A stretch of 19,915 nucleotides of DNA from Oscillospiraceae bacterium (GTDB lineage: Bacteria > Bacillota > Clostridia > Oscillospirales > Oscillospiraceae), in assembly GCA_020025345.1 (NCBI GenBank), contig JAHHSH010000031.1:1-19915 (forward strand), given 5' to 3'. Below the pieces are notes generated by a model. That model was not told where the DNA came from, searched no databases, and worked only from the letters and a program-made list of their open reading frames with translations. The position numbers were made by a program, and so were the translations under genes. This document shows, piece by piece, positions 7,900 through 14,758 of this stretch. Numbering within the stretch: the first letter of the stretch is position 1; each line of letters opens with the position of its first letter.

Positions 7900-7950
7900 A
7901 AAAACAGCCTGTCGCTGTTTCACCCCAAAGGCGAGAGCCCTTGGGGTGAA
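7900..7950 (-). terminator. Overlapping hairpins between nrdD and nrdG (possible partial terminator)
   Basis: Read on the minus strand, TTCACCCCAA (7950-7941) pairs with TTGGGGTGAA (7928-7919). Then AAACAGC (7920-7914) pairs with GCTGTTT (7908-7902) and runs into five T. The two hairpins share bases 7919-7920, so they compete at their junction. The nrdG ribosome site follows directly. Confidence 0.55.
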
Positions 7951-7956
7951 TGTTTT

Positions 7957-10131
7957 TTACAGATGCAGCACGCGATCCTTGATTTCCTGGGTACGGCCCT
8001 GGTTCCAGAACTGGGTACCGATATAGCCGCAGGTGCGGCGTGCCACGTTCATCTTATCCTGATCCGTGTTGCCGCACTGGGGGCACTTCCAGATCAGCTT
8101 GCCGTCCTCTTCCACGATCTGGATCTCACCGTCCCAGCCGCAGACCTGGCAGTAATCGCTCTTGGTATTCAGCTCGGCGTAGATGATGTGATCATAGATG
8201 AACTTCATCACATTGAGCACAGCGTCCAGATTGTTCTGCATATCCGGCACCTCAATGTAGCTGATGGCGCCGCCGGGGGACAGGTGCTGGAACTGTGCCT
8301 CGAACTCCAGCTTCTGGAAGGCATCGATGGGCTCGGCCACGTTGACGTGGTAGGAGTTGGTGATATAACCCTTGTCCGTAATTCCCTTGATGATGCCGAA
8401 GCGCTTTTGCAGGCACTTGGCGAACTTATAGGTGGTAGACTCCAGCGGTGTGCCATAGAGGCTGAAATCAATATTGTGCATATCCTTCCACTTCTGGCAG
8501 GCGTCGTTCATGTGGTTCATGACGCTCAGAGCGAAGGGAGTGGCAGAAGGATCGGTATGAGATTTACCGGTCATGTACTTCACACACTCGTAGAGACCGG
8601 CATAGCCCAGAGAGATAGTGGAGTAGCCGCCGTAGAGCAGCTTGTCGATGGGCTCACCCTTCTTGAGGCGGGCGCAGGCACCGTGCTGCCACAGAATGGG
8701 AGCGGCGTCGGACAGCGTGCCCTTCAGACGCTCATGACGGCACATGAGGGCGCGATGGCACAGCTCCAGACGTTCGTCGAAGATCTGCCAGAACTTCTCA
8801 ATGTCGCCGCCGGAGCTGAGAGCCACATCCGGCAGGTTGATGGTGACAACGCCCTGGTTGAAGCGGCCATAATACTTGGGCTTGCCGTTTTCGTCCACAT
8901 AGGGGGTCAGGAAGCTGCGGCAGCCCATGCAGGTATAGCAGTGGCCTTCGCCGTTTTTGTCGATCTTCAGCTCCAGCATCTTCTTCTCGCTGATATAGTC
9001 AGGCACCATGCGCTTGGCCGTACATTTGGCGGCCAGCTCCGTCAGATACCAGTACTTGGAATCCTCGTGGATGTTGTCTTCCTCCAGAACATAGATCAGC
9101 TTGGGGAAGGCGGGGGTGACCCATACGCCCTGCTCGTTCTTCACGCCCTGATAACGCTGCAGCAGCGTCTCTTCAATGATGAGGGCCAGATCGTCGCGCT
9201 CCTGCTCGTTCTTGGCCTCGCCCAGATACATAAAGACGGTGACGAAGGGGGCCTGACCGTTGGTGGTCAGCAGGGTGACCACCTGATACTGAATGGTCTG
9301 TACGCCGCGGCGGATCTCTTCGCGCAGCCGCTTTTCAGCCACGGTATTGATCTGCTCCTCGCTGACAGCGACACCCACAGCGTCAAACTCTGCACGGACA
9401 GAGACACGGATCTTCTCACGGCTGATCTGGACGAAAGGAGCCAGATGGGTCAGAGAGATGGACTGTCCACCGTACTGGTTGGAGGCCACCTGTGCCACGA
9501 TCTGGGTGGCAATGTTGCAGGCGGTGGCGAAGCTGTGGGGCTTCTCAATCATGGTGCCAGTGATGACAGTGCCGTTTTGCAGCATATCCTCCAGATTCAC
9601 CAGATCGCAGTTGTGCATATGCTGGGCATAGTAGTCGCTGTCGTGGAAGTGGATGAGGCCCTCGTTGTGGGCCTCCACGATGTCCTTAGGCAGCAGGATG
9701 CGGTTGGTGATGTCGCGGCTTACCTCACCGGCCATATAGTCACGCTGGGTGGAGTTGACCACCGGGTTTTTATTGGAGTTCTCCTGCTTGGCCTCTTCGT
9801 TATTGCACTCGATGAGGGAGAGAATCTTATCGTCGGTGGTGTTGGACTTACGAACCAGAGAGCGGGTATAGCGGTAGGTGATATAATGCTTGGCCACCTC
9901 GTAGGCGCCGTGCGCCATGATCTGCGTTTCCACCATATCCTGAATCTCTTCCACGGTGGAAGCACGGCCTGTCTTCTGGCACTGCAGCTCTACGGACTGA
10001 GCAATCCGCTGAATCTGCATGGGTGTCATACGGTCAGCCTCCGGCACAGCGCTGTTGGCCTTGGTGACGGCAACGATGATTTTTGTGATGTCAAAAATGA
10101 CTTCTGAGCCATTTCGCTTAATGATTTTCAT
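7957..10131 (-). CDS. nrdD: Anaerobic (class III) ribonucleoside-triphosphate reductase
   Basis: The 724-residue enzyme reduces ribonucleoside triphosphates to deoxy forms using a glycyl radical. An ATP-cone occupies about residues 1-95 (MKIIKRNGSEVIFDITK onward), giving allosteric control by ATP/dATP. The C-terminus has the zinc site C661/C664 and C683/C686 (CQVC and CPQC). It is followed by RRTCGYIGTQFW, where G702 is the expected radical glycine. A longer start would need a GTG overlapping the ribosome site; the ATG at 10131 sits six bases after AAAAGGAG and matches the usual MKIIKRNG start. nrdG lies downstream. The upstream gap holds NrdR-box-like sequences, so repression by NrdR is likely. 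A 714-codon ORF on the plus strand (7963-10107) is antisense shadow. Confidence 0.96.
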   Translation of the reverse strand: MKIIKRNGSEVIFDITKIIVAVTKANSAVPEADRMTPMQIQRIAQSVELQCQKTGRASTVEEIQDMVETQIMAHGAYEVAKHYITYRYTRSLVRKSNTTDDKILSLIECNNEEAKQENSNKNPVVNSTQRDYMAGEVSRDITNRILLPKDIVEAHNEGLIHFHDSDYYAQHMHNCDLVNLEDMLQNGTVITGTMIEKPHSFATACNIATQIVAQVASNQYGGQSISLTHLAPFVQISREKIRVSVRAEFDAVGVAVSEEQINTVAEKRLREEIRRGVQTIQYQVVTLLTTNGQAPFVTVFMYLGEAKNEQERDDLALIIEETLLQRYQGVKNEQGVWVTPAFPKLIYVLEEDNIHEDSKYWYLTELAAKCTAKRMVPDYISEKKMLELKIDKNGEGHCYTCMGCRSFLTPYVDENGKPKYYGRFNQGVVTINLPDVALSSGGDIEKFWQIFDERLELCHRALMCRHERLKGTLSDAAPILWQHGACARLKKGEPIDKLLYGGYSTISLGYAGLYECVKYMTGKSHTDPSATPFALSVMNHMNDACQKWKDMHNIDFSLYGTPLESTTYKFAKCLQKRFGIIKGITDKGYITNSYHVNVAEPIDAFQKLEFEAQFQHLSPGGAISYIEVPDMQNNLDAVLNVMKFIYDHIIYAELNTKSDYCQVCGWDGEIQIVEEDGKLIWKCPQCGNTDQDKMNVARRTCGYIGTQFWNQGRTQEIKDRVLHL

Positions 10132-10154
10132 ACATTTCTCCTTTTCCACGCAAA

Positions 10155-10182
10155 ATTATAGGTGAACACCAGATAATGTATA
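10155..10182 (-). promoter_or_regulatory. Proximal nrdD promoter
   Basis: On the minus strand TATAAT (10160-10155) lies 16 bp after TATACA (10182-10177, four of six to the -35 consensus). The predicted start gives a leader under 20 bases before the ATG at 10131. The NrdR-like box at 10166-10181 covers the spacer and -35. Confidence 0.55.
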
Positions 10183-10213
10183 TTGGTGTATGATAAAATC
10201 CTATATACTGTAG
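10166..10213. promoter_or_regulatory. Pair of NrdR-box-like sites at the nrdD promoter
   Basis: Against the published NrdR consensus acaCwAtATaTwGtgt, the site at 10166-10181 matches 12 of 16 and the site at 10198-10213 matches 11 of 16, with nine of ten core positions (CTATATACTG). Their starts are 32 bp apart, three helical turns, which is the typical arrangement of paired NrdR boxes. The nrdR gene is not in the window. Confidence 0.6.
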
Positions 10214-10444
10214 ATGCTCCGGCTTTGAGGATTCGGAACAGTTATAATACTACACGATATTTGATAGGCTTGCAAGGGGGAGAAGGGAAAATGCAACGGA
10301 AAATGACACCGAAATATACGCCTATATTTTGTAGAAAATAGCCAAAATGGACACAAGATATAGGGAGCGGCCCAAGAAAAGGGACACAAGATAGGGGATG
10401 CAAGAGGAAAATGAGCACTATGGATAGGAAAAAGGTGTTTTCCC
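10214..10444. other. Non-coding spacer between nrdD and the fliB-like operon
   Basis: This is the middle of the 370-base gap between divergent genes. It is purine-rich on the plus strand and contains no convincing gene; an ORF on the minus strand (10201-10668) overlaps the next gene's start and has no ribosome site. TATAAT occurs at 10243-10248 without a good -35. The only ordered elements I see are the three NrdR-like sites at 10319-10399, annotated separately. Confidence 0.5.
10319..10399. promoter_or_regulatory. Three further NrdR-box-like sites in 32/33-bp phase
   Basis: Sites at 10319-10334 (10 of 16; core CTATATTTTG, nine of ten), 10351-10366 (13 of 16; ACACAAGATATAG) and 10384-10399 (11 of 16) are spaced 32 and 33 bp. 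The last two share the exact repeat GGACACAAGATA (10349-10360 and 10382-10393). They lie 190-270 bp upstream of nrdD and just upstream of the rightward promoter at 10445. A regulatory array is likely; the identity of the regulator is inferred. Confidence 0.45.
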
Positions 10445-10473
10445 TTGCCAAGTAGCAGCCGTGCAGGTATGAT
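10445..10473 (+). promoter_or_regulatory. Promoter of the fliB-like/yqeC operon
   Basis: TTGCCA (10445-10450) and TATGAT (10468-10473) each match five of six consensus bases and are separated by exactly 17 bp. Transcription would start near 10480, just before the AGGAGGG ribosome site (10488-10494). Confidence 0.7.
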
Positions 10474-10501
10474 AGAGAAAAAGAAGCAGGAGGGTGGCTG
10501 T

Positions 10502-11524
10502 ATGAAAATCACAAAGCCCCTATGGGATGGGGAATTTCGGTGCCTGGCCGGAGATTGTCCCGACACATGCTGCGCCGGGTGGGAGATCCCGGTGGACGAG
10601 CAGAGTGCACAACGGCTTTCTACTATGGAGGGAGCGCTGGGGAAGCGGCTGCGCGAGGCGCTGATCACGGTGGATGGAGAGGTACAGTTTGCCCGCAGGG
10701 ACGGACGCTGCGTTTTATTAAATAAGAATAACCTCTGTGATCTCTATGCTGCGTGCGGAGAGAAAGCGCTATGTCGCACCTGTCATCTTCACCCGCGCTT
10801 TGTGGCGCAGTATGGCGGGCGGCGGGAGATCATGCCGGGGCTGTCCTGCCCTGCGTGGGTGGAGACTTATCTCATGCGGGACGAGCCGGTGACTTTCATC
10901 ACGGAGGAGACAGACGAAGAGATCACCGATTATACCGACATCGACGGAGCGCTGTTTTTCCGGCTGATGAAAGGAAGAGGAAAGGCGATGGAACTGGTAC
11001 AGGATCGGAGTATTCCCATCGAGGAACGGCTGCGGCAGCTTCTGGAGATGGCGCAGGAGCTGGACGGAGAAGAGGAGGGCGCTTGCACCCAGAACGATGT
11101 GCTGGCGGCCTACATAGAGAAGTTGGGGTCATTGGAGATTTTAACTCCGGCGTGGGAAGAACTGGTGAAAACGCACGGCGGCAAAGGCGCTGCGCAGGCA
11201 GACAGGTCCCAGCCTTGGGAGGGGTTTCGTGCTGCTGTGGCGGAGAAGCTGCTGGTATATGATCTCTTCCGTTTTATGCTGCAGGGCGTCTACACAGGCC
11301 GCGTGCTGCCGTGGGTGAAGATGGCGGTTTTCCATGTTTTGACGGTGCTGAAATTAGGAAATAACTGTGAAACAAGAGAAAAACTCTGTGAAGTAGCAAG
11401 GCTTTACAGCAAAGAAATAGAGCACTGCGTAGAGAATCAAGAGGCACTCTACCGCAGCTTTTGCCGACGCAGTGGACGCTACAGCGTGGCGGGGCTGCTG
11501 CGTGGGATGGAGGAGCTGGGATGA
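10502..11524 (+). CDS. FliB-like CxxCxxCC-cluster protein (flagellin lysine-N-methylase family)
   Basis: The 340-residue product begins MKITKPLWDGEFRCLAGDC and has a Cys cluster C14-X4-C19-X3-C23-C24, followed by GWEI. A second cluster (GRCVLL, NNLCDLYAACG, CRTCHLHPRF) lies around residues 65-100. This is the FliB/YkgJ-type metal-cluster signature; FliB methylates flagellin lysines in enteric bacteria. The C-terminal half is helical and unassigned. No flagellar gene is in the window, and many clostridial members lie away from flagellar loci, so the function here is uncertain. The ATG at 10502 is chosen for AGGAGGG seven bases upstream. Its end overlaps the yqeC start by four bases (ATGA), implying translational coupling with a selenium-hydroxylase accessory gene. 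Confidence 0.75.
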   Translation: MKITKPLWDGEFRCLAGDCPDTCCAGWEIPVDEQSAQRLSTMEGALGKRLREALITVDGEVQFARRDGRCVLLNKNNLCDLYAACGEKALCRTCHLHPRFVAQYGGRREIMPGLSCPAWVETYLMRDEPVTFITEETDEEITDYTDIDGALFFRLMKGRGKAMELVQDRSIPIEERLRQLLEMAQELDGEEEGACTQNDVLAAYIEKLGSLEILTPAWEELVKTHGGKGAAQADRSQPWEGFRAAVAEKLLVYDLFRFMLQGVYTGRVLPWVKMAVFHVLTVLKLGNNCETREKLCEVARLYSKEIEHCVENQEALYRSFCRRSGRYSVAGLLRGMEELG

Positions 11525-12183
11525 GGCTTTGCGATGCGTTGGAAATCTGCCCCGGTGTGACGGCTGTCATGGGAAGCGGCGGAAAAACCGGACTGATCCT
11601 GCATTTGGCGGAGGAATTGCGGCAGCGTGGAACGGTGCTGATCTGTACCACGACGAAGATGTGGCTGCCGCAGAATGGCGTGGTCTGTCATACAGTACAG
11701 GAGACGGCAGAGACGCTCCAAAAAGAGGGAATGGCCTATCTGGGCGAAGCAGACAGCCACAGGGGAAAGCTGCTGCCCCCGACCTTTGACGGCTGGGAGA
11801 CGCTGGCGGATTTTGTACTGGCGGAGTCGGACGGCGCTGCGGGACGGCCTTTGAAGGCTCATGCGCCGTGGGAACCGGTACTGCCGGAGAGCAGGCAGCA
11901 GACGATCTGCGTGGTAGGGGCTGCCGGGATGGAGCAGCCGATGGGGGAGGTGGCTCATCGTCCGGAGATTTTTGCCGCGCTCTGCGGTGCCGAGATAGAG
12001 GATATTGCTACGCCGGAGCGAATTGCGGTGGCCTTGCAGAAAGAAAATTTCCCAAGCCGCGTTTTCATCAACCAGACGGATGCGGCGCGGGAAGCAGATG
12101 TTCAGCGGCTTGCGCAGTTGCTGCCTTGGCCTGTGGTGGCGGGATCACTACAAGAGAAGACGTGGCAGGTCTGCCACAAATGA
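11521..12183 (+). CDS. yqeC: YqeC-family selenium cofactor biosynthesis accessory protein
   Basis: This 220-residue protein has an N-terminal P-loop-like VMGSGGKTG (about 16-24), then LICTTTKMWLP and FVLAESDGAAGRPLKAH. These are the signature blocks of YqeC, a putative nucleotide-binding accessory protein of selenium-dependent molybdenum hydroxylases. The family usually travels with YqeB and a MocA-like protein, both in this window but about 6.4 kb and over 11 kb to the left. The start is the ATG within the ATGA overlap at the end of the FliB-like gene; longer in-frame readings from 11461 sit inside that gene. A bidirectional terminator follows. Its proposed client is the XdhABC enzyme; the biochemical role of YqeC itself is not established. 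Confidence 0.85.
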   Translation: MRLCDALEICPGVTAVMGSGGKTGLILHLAEELRQRGTVLICTTTKMWLPQNGVVCHTVQETAETLQKEGMAYLGEADSHRGKLLPPTFDGWETLADFVLAESDGAAGRPLKAHAPWEPVLPESRQQTICVVGAAGMEQPMGEVAHRPEIFAALCGAEIEDIATPERIAVALQKENFPSRVFINQTDAAREADVQRLAQLLPWPVVAGSLQEKTWQVCHK

Positions 12184-12185
12184 AT

Positions 12186-12217
12186 AAAAAAAGCTCGGAG
12201 TTTCTCCGAGCTTTTTT
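12186..12217. terminator. Bidirectional terminator between yqeC and ksgA
   Basis: GCTCGGAG (12193-12200) and CTCCGAGC (12204-12211) form a perfect stem with loop TTT, flanked by A-rich sequence on the left and six T on the right. It can stop both yqeC and the convergent ksgA transcript. Confidence 0.92.
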
Positions 12218-12274
12218 GCTACTGCTTTGTTCTGAATAAAAGAAATCCGGCTTTGCGTGGTGCGAACTGGCCGA

Positions 12275-13135
12275 TTATTTTCCCAGCGCCTCGTCCAAGA
12301 GGTCAGCCAGCTTGGCGTAGTCTGCAAGGCTCAGCCGCTCACCACGGATGGTGGCGGGAAGACCGCAGGCTTCAATGGCCTGTGCCAAGACGTCCTTGGG
12401 CAGCTGGTAGCCGCTTTGCAGGGAGTTGACCAGCGTTTTCCGCCGCTGGGCGAAACCGGCACGAACAGCCCGCCAGAGAGAGGCAGTGGACTTGACCTGT
12501 ACCGGCGGTTCCTTACGCACCGGGCAGTGGATCACTGCGGAAGTTACCTTGGGCGCGGGCAAGAAACAGGTGTTGGGCACGGTGAAGAGGAGCTCCGGCT
12601 CCGTATAGTACTGCATCAGCAGGGAGAAAGCGCCATAGTCGGCGGTGCCGGGAGCGGCGCAGATCCGCTGTGCGACTTCCTTCTGGATGAGGACGGTAAG
12701 AGAGTCAAAGAGTTCGCTCTCCACGCACCGGGTCAGCAGAGGGGTGGTGATGTTGTAGGGAAGATTGGCGCAGAGAATCGGCCGCAGGCCGCCAAAATGC
12801 TCCGCAATCAGAGCAGGCAGGTCGCACTTCATAATGTCGCCCTCTACCAGCGTAAAATTGTCAAAGCCAGCCATTGTCTCCGCCAACACAGGATAGAGAC
12901 GGCGATCCAGTTCCACGGATACGACTTTCCCGGCGCGCTGCGCCAGCTGACGGGTGAGAGGGCCGATGCCGGGGCCGATTTCCAGCACGCCGGTGCTCTC
13001 GTCAGCGCCACAGGCTTCGGCAATCCGCAGCGGCACAGAGTCATCAATGAGGAAGTTCTGTCCCAGCGACTTGGCGAAGCGGAAGCCGTGGCGGGAGAGC
13101 AGGTCTTGAATATCGTTTCGGTTGCAAAGATCCAT
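12275..13135 (-). CDS. rsmA: 16S rRNA dimethyladenosine transferase (RsmA/KsgA)
   Basis: This 286-residue enzyme dimethylates the two adjacent adenines (A1518/A1519 in E. coli numbering) of the 16S rRNA 3' hairpin during small-subunit maturation. The N-terminal FAKSLGQNFLID (about 20-31), the SAM-binding VLEIGPGIGPLT (about 50-61), the acidic E75 of VSVELD and the catalytic NLPY at 124-127 are all present. The length is normal. AAAGGAGGT lies before the ATG, and a promoter can be seen upstream. It converges on yqeC across a bidirectional terminator. Confidence 0.95.
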   Translation of the reverse strand: MDLCNRNDIQDLLSRHGFRFAKSLGQNFLIDDSVPLRIAEACGADESTGVLEIGPGIGPLTRQLAQRAGKVVSVELDRRLYPVLAETMAGFDNFTLVEGDIMKCDLPALIAEHFGGLRPILCANLPYNITTPLLTRCVESELFDSLTVLIQKEVAQRICAAPGTADYGAFSLLMQYYTEPELLFTVPNTCFLPAPKVTSAVIHCPVRKEPPVQVKSTASLWRAVRAGFAQRRKTLVNSLQSGYQLPKDVLAQAIEACGLPATIRGERLSLADYAKLADLLDEALGK

Positions 13136-13166
13136 GATGGACCTCCTTTGATACAGTTAATAATTT

Positions 13167-13195
13167 AGTATAGCATGGGAAGCAGGCGGCGTAAA
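13167..13195 (-). promoter_or_regulatory. Promoter of rsmA
   Basis: On the minus strand TTTACG (13195-13190), 17 bp, then TATACT (13172-13167) preceded by TGC gives an extended -10 promoter. No terminator separates it from the upstream acetyltransferase gene, so rsmA may also receive read-through. Confidence 0.55.
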
Positions 13196-13207
13196 GGGAT
13201 TTGTAGG

Positions 13208-13786
13208 TTACACCATCCAGTGGGGCAGGGCGAGAGAGCTTCCCGGCGGGAGCGGCACCTGCACATCGGTGCGCCCGGGGCCGTAGAGTGCACGGTGCCA
13301 GGCCATCACATCCTCCATAGCTGTGGGCCGGGGCAGATAAGTCAGAGCCTGCCAGGCCATGCCGCAGGTGGCCATGGGGTAGGCCGGTGTGAAGCCGTTG
13401 CGCTGATAGAAAGCAATGCGGTGAAGACGGATGCGGTTGTTTTCTTCGCTGTCGCCTGCCACTGGCAGTTCGGACTCCGTGACCAGAGGGCGATTCTGTG
13501 CCTGCAGCAGGCGCAGAATCTCACTGCCCAGACCGCCGTTGCGCAGGTGTTTCGTGATACCCAGATAGTCCAGTAATACCAGCGGCACCTCCGGGGCCAG
13601 CCACAGACAGGCGTAACCCAAGAGGGTATTTTCTGCATCGAATAGCCCCCAGAGTTCATAGCGCCCCTCTTCCCGCAGACGGAAAATCTCCGCCAGAGGC
13701 TTGCGCTCCTGGGGGATGAAGGCCTCGGTCAGCTCGGTTTCGTACCAAGGGGCGATCTCATCGCAAGTCATAAGTCGAAAAATCAT
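13208..13786 (-). CDS. GNAT-family N-acetyltransferase
   Basis: The 192-residue protein has the GNAT core: LVLLDYLGITKHLRNGGLGSEIL (about 69-91), which contains the acetyl-CoA pyrophosphate loop RNGGLG at 82-87. A later RIAFYQRNGF resembles motif B of the fold. Members transfer acetyl groups from acetyl-CoA to small molecules or protein N-termini; nothing here fixes the substrate. Its ATG overlaps the stop of the upstream pseudouridine synthase (ATGA), so the two are co-translated. The last 40 residues are Pro-rich and unassigned. It is not a RimI-type neighbour by sequence, and a ribosomal role would only be inferred from nearby rRNA/tRNA-modifying genes. Confidence 0.8.
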   Translation of the reverse strand: MIFRLMTCDEIAPWYETELTEAFIPQERKPLAEIFRLREEGRYELWGLFDAENTLLGYACLWLAPEVPLVLLDYLGITKHLRNGGLGSEILRLLQAQNRPLVTESELPVAGDSEENNRIRLHRIAFYQRNGFTPAYPMATCGMAWQALTYLPRPTAMEDVMAWHRALYGPGRTDVQVPLPPGSSLALPHWMV

Positions 13787-14670
13787 AGTGTTTCCTCCAA
13801 AAGATGAAGCATATCTCCGGGGATGGGAGCGGTGATGTCCACCGCCTCGGCGGTGAGGGGATGGTCAAAGTGCAGGATATAGGAGTGGAGCGCAGGCCGG
13901 GTAATCAACGAATGGTCTTCCACACCATAGAGCCAGTCGCCGGTGAGGGGATGGCCGATGGCGGCCATGTGGACCCGGAGCTGATGGGTGCGGCCGGTGT
14001 GCGGGAGGAGGCGCAGCAGAGCGCGGTCACGGGCAGTTCCAAGCACCTCGTATTCCGTGCAGGCCTCTGCGCCGTCGTCGCGGACACAGCGGCGGAGCAG
14101 GGAAGTTTCGTCCCGGCCGATGGGCAGCGAGATTGTCCCGGCGGCGGGGGAGGGGATCCCTTCGCACACGGCCCGGTACTCCCGATAGAGGCTGTCCGTG
14201 TGAAGCATATCCATGCACCGATCGTGCATATAGCCGGATTTGGCGATGAGCATTACGCCGGTGGTTCCCCGATCCAGTCGATTGACGGCGTGAAAGCAGG
14301 GACTTTGGAGGTAATAGGCCACGGCTCCGGCGATGGTGACGGTTTCCTCCGTCAACTCCGCACCGTGTACCACGATGCCGGCGGGTTTGTTGATCGCCAG
14401 CAGGTATTCATCCTCCCAAAGCACCTTCAGCGGGAAGTCTACCGGGGGGATCGGGTGCATAGGGGCGTGGTCGGATACATCCACTTCCAATAAATCGCCG
14501 CTGTGGACGGTATAGGACACAGTGACGGCCTGACCGTTGAGGAGAATAGACCCCACACGACGTTTCAATTGCTTGCGGAGGGTGGTGGAAATATGGAAAC
14601 AGGTGGTGAGAAGATCACGGACGGTGGCACCGTCCTCCGTCTGCGTGACACGGTGGTGCAGCAAGGTCAT
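13783..14670 (-). CDS. RluA-family pseudouridine synthase
   Basis: The 295-residue protein carries an N-terminal S4-like RNA-binding region (about 15-65, TLRKQLKRRVGSILLNGQ) and the RluA catalytic domain. The catalytic aspartate is D133 in AVNRLDRGTTG, followed by GRTHQLRVHMAAIGHPLTGDWLYG. Such enzymes isomerise uridine to pseudouridine in rRNA or tRNA. Family resolution (RluA, RluC or RluD-like) is not possible by eye, so no symbol is given. AAAAGGAGGG precedes the ATG. It is the first gene of a leftward operon with the acetyltransferase and is divergent from the DUF362 gene. Confidence 0.93.
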   Translation of the reverse strand: MTLLHHRVTQTEDGATVRDLLTTCFHISTTLRKQLKRRVGSILLNGQAVTVSYTVHSGDLLEVDVSDHAPMHPIPPVDFPLKVLWEDEYLLAINKPAGIVVHGAELTEETVTIAGAVAYYLQSPCFHAVNRLDRGTTGVMLIAKSGYMHDRCMDMLHTDSLYREYRAVCEGIPSPAAGTISLPIGRDETSLLRRCVRDDGAEACTEYEVLGTARDRALLRLLPHTGRTHQLRVHMAAIGHPLTGDWLYGVEDHSLITRPALHSYILHFDHPLTAEAVDITAPIPGDMLHLLEETL

Positions 14671-14693
14671 ATTTTTCCCTCCTTTTTTTAAAA

Positions 14694-14726
14694 ATTATAG
14701 CATAGAGAGCGGGAATATGCTATACT
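14694..14726. promoter_or_regulatory. Symmetric back-to-back promoters in a perfect inverted repeat
   Basis: TATAGCATA (14696-14704) and TATGCTATA (14716-14724) are perfect 9-bp arms around an 11-bp spacer. Each arm is an extended -10: TGCTATAAT reading left (-10 at 14699-14694) and TGCTATACT reading right (-10 at 14721-14726). Each -10 lies where the other promoter's -35 would be (TAGCAT in both cases), so the two promoters probably exclude one another. Confidence 0.55.
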
Positions 14727-14758
14727 CAAACGTATATGAAAGAGAAGGAGTGCAGCTT

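Noticed and set aside
7963..10107. 714-codon ORF on the plus strand opposite nrdD
   Set aside because: It is antisense to a gene with all catalytic motifs, has no ribosome site or recognisable domain, and its composition (Leu/Val/His/Gly-rich) is typical of the reverse frame of GC-rich coding DNA.
10201..10668. 155-codon minus-strand ORF over the nrdD/fliB-like gap
   Set aside because: Ser/Pro/Cys-rich low-complexity reading with no ribosome site, overlapping the coding start of the FliB-like gene and the regulatory sites.
12257..13168. 303-codon ORF on the plus strand opposite rsmA
   Set aside because: rsmA on the other strand has complete SAM and NLPY motifs plus a strong ribosome site; this frame has neither.
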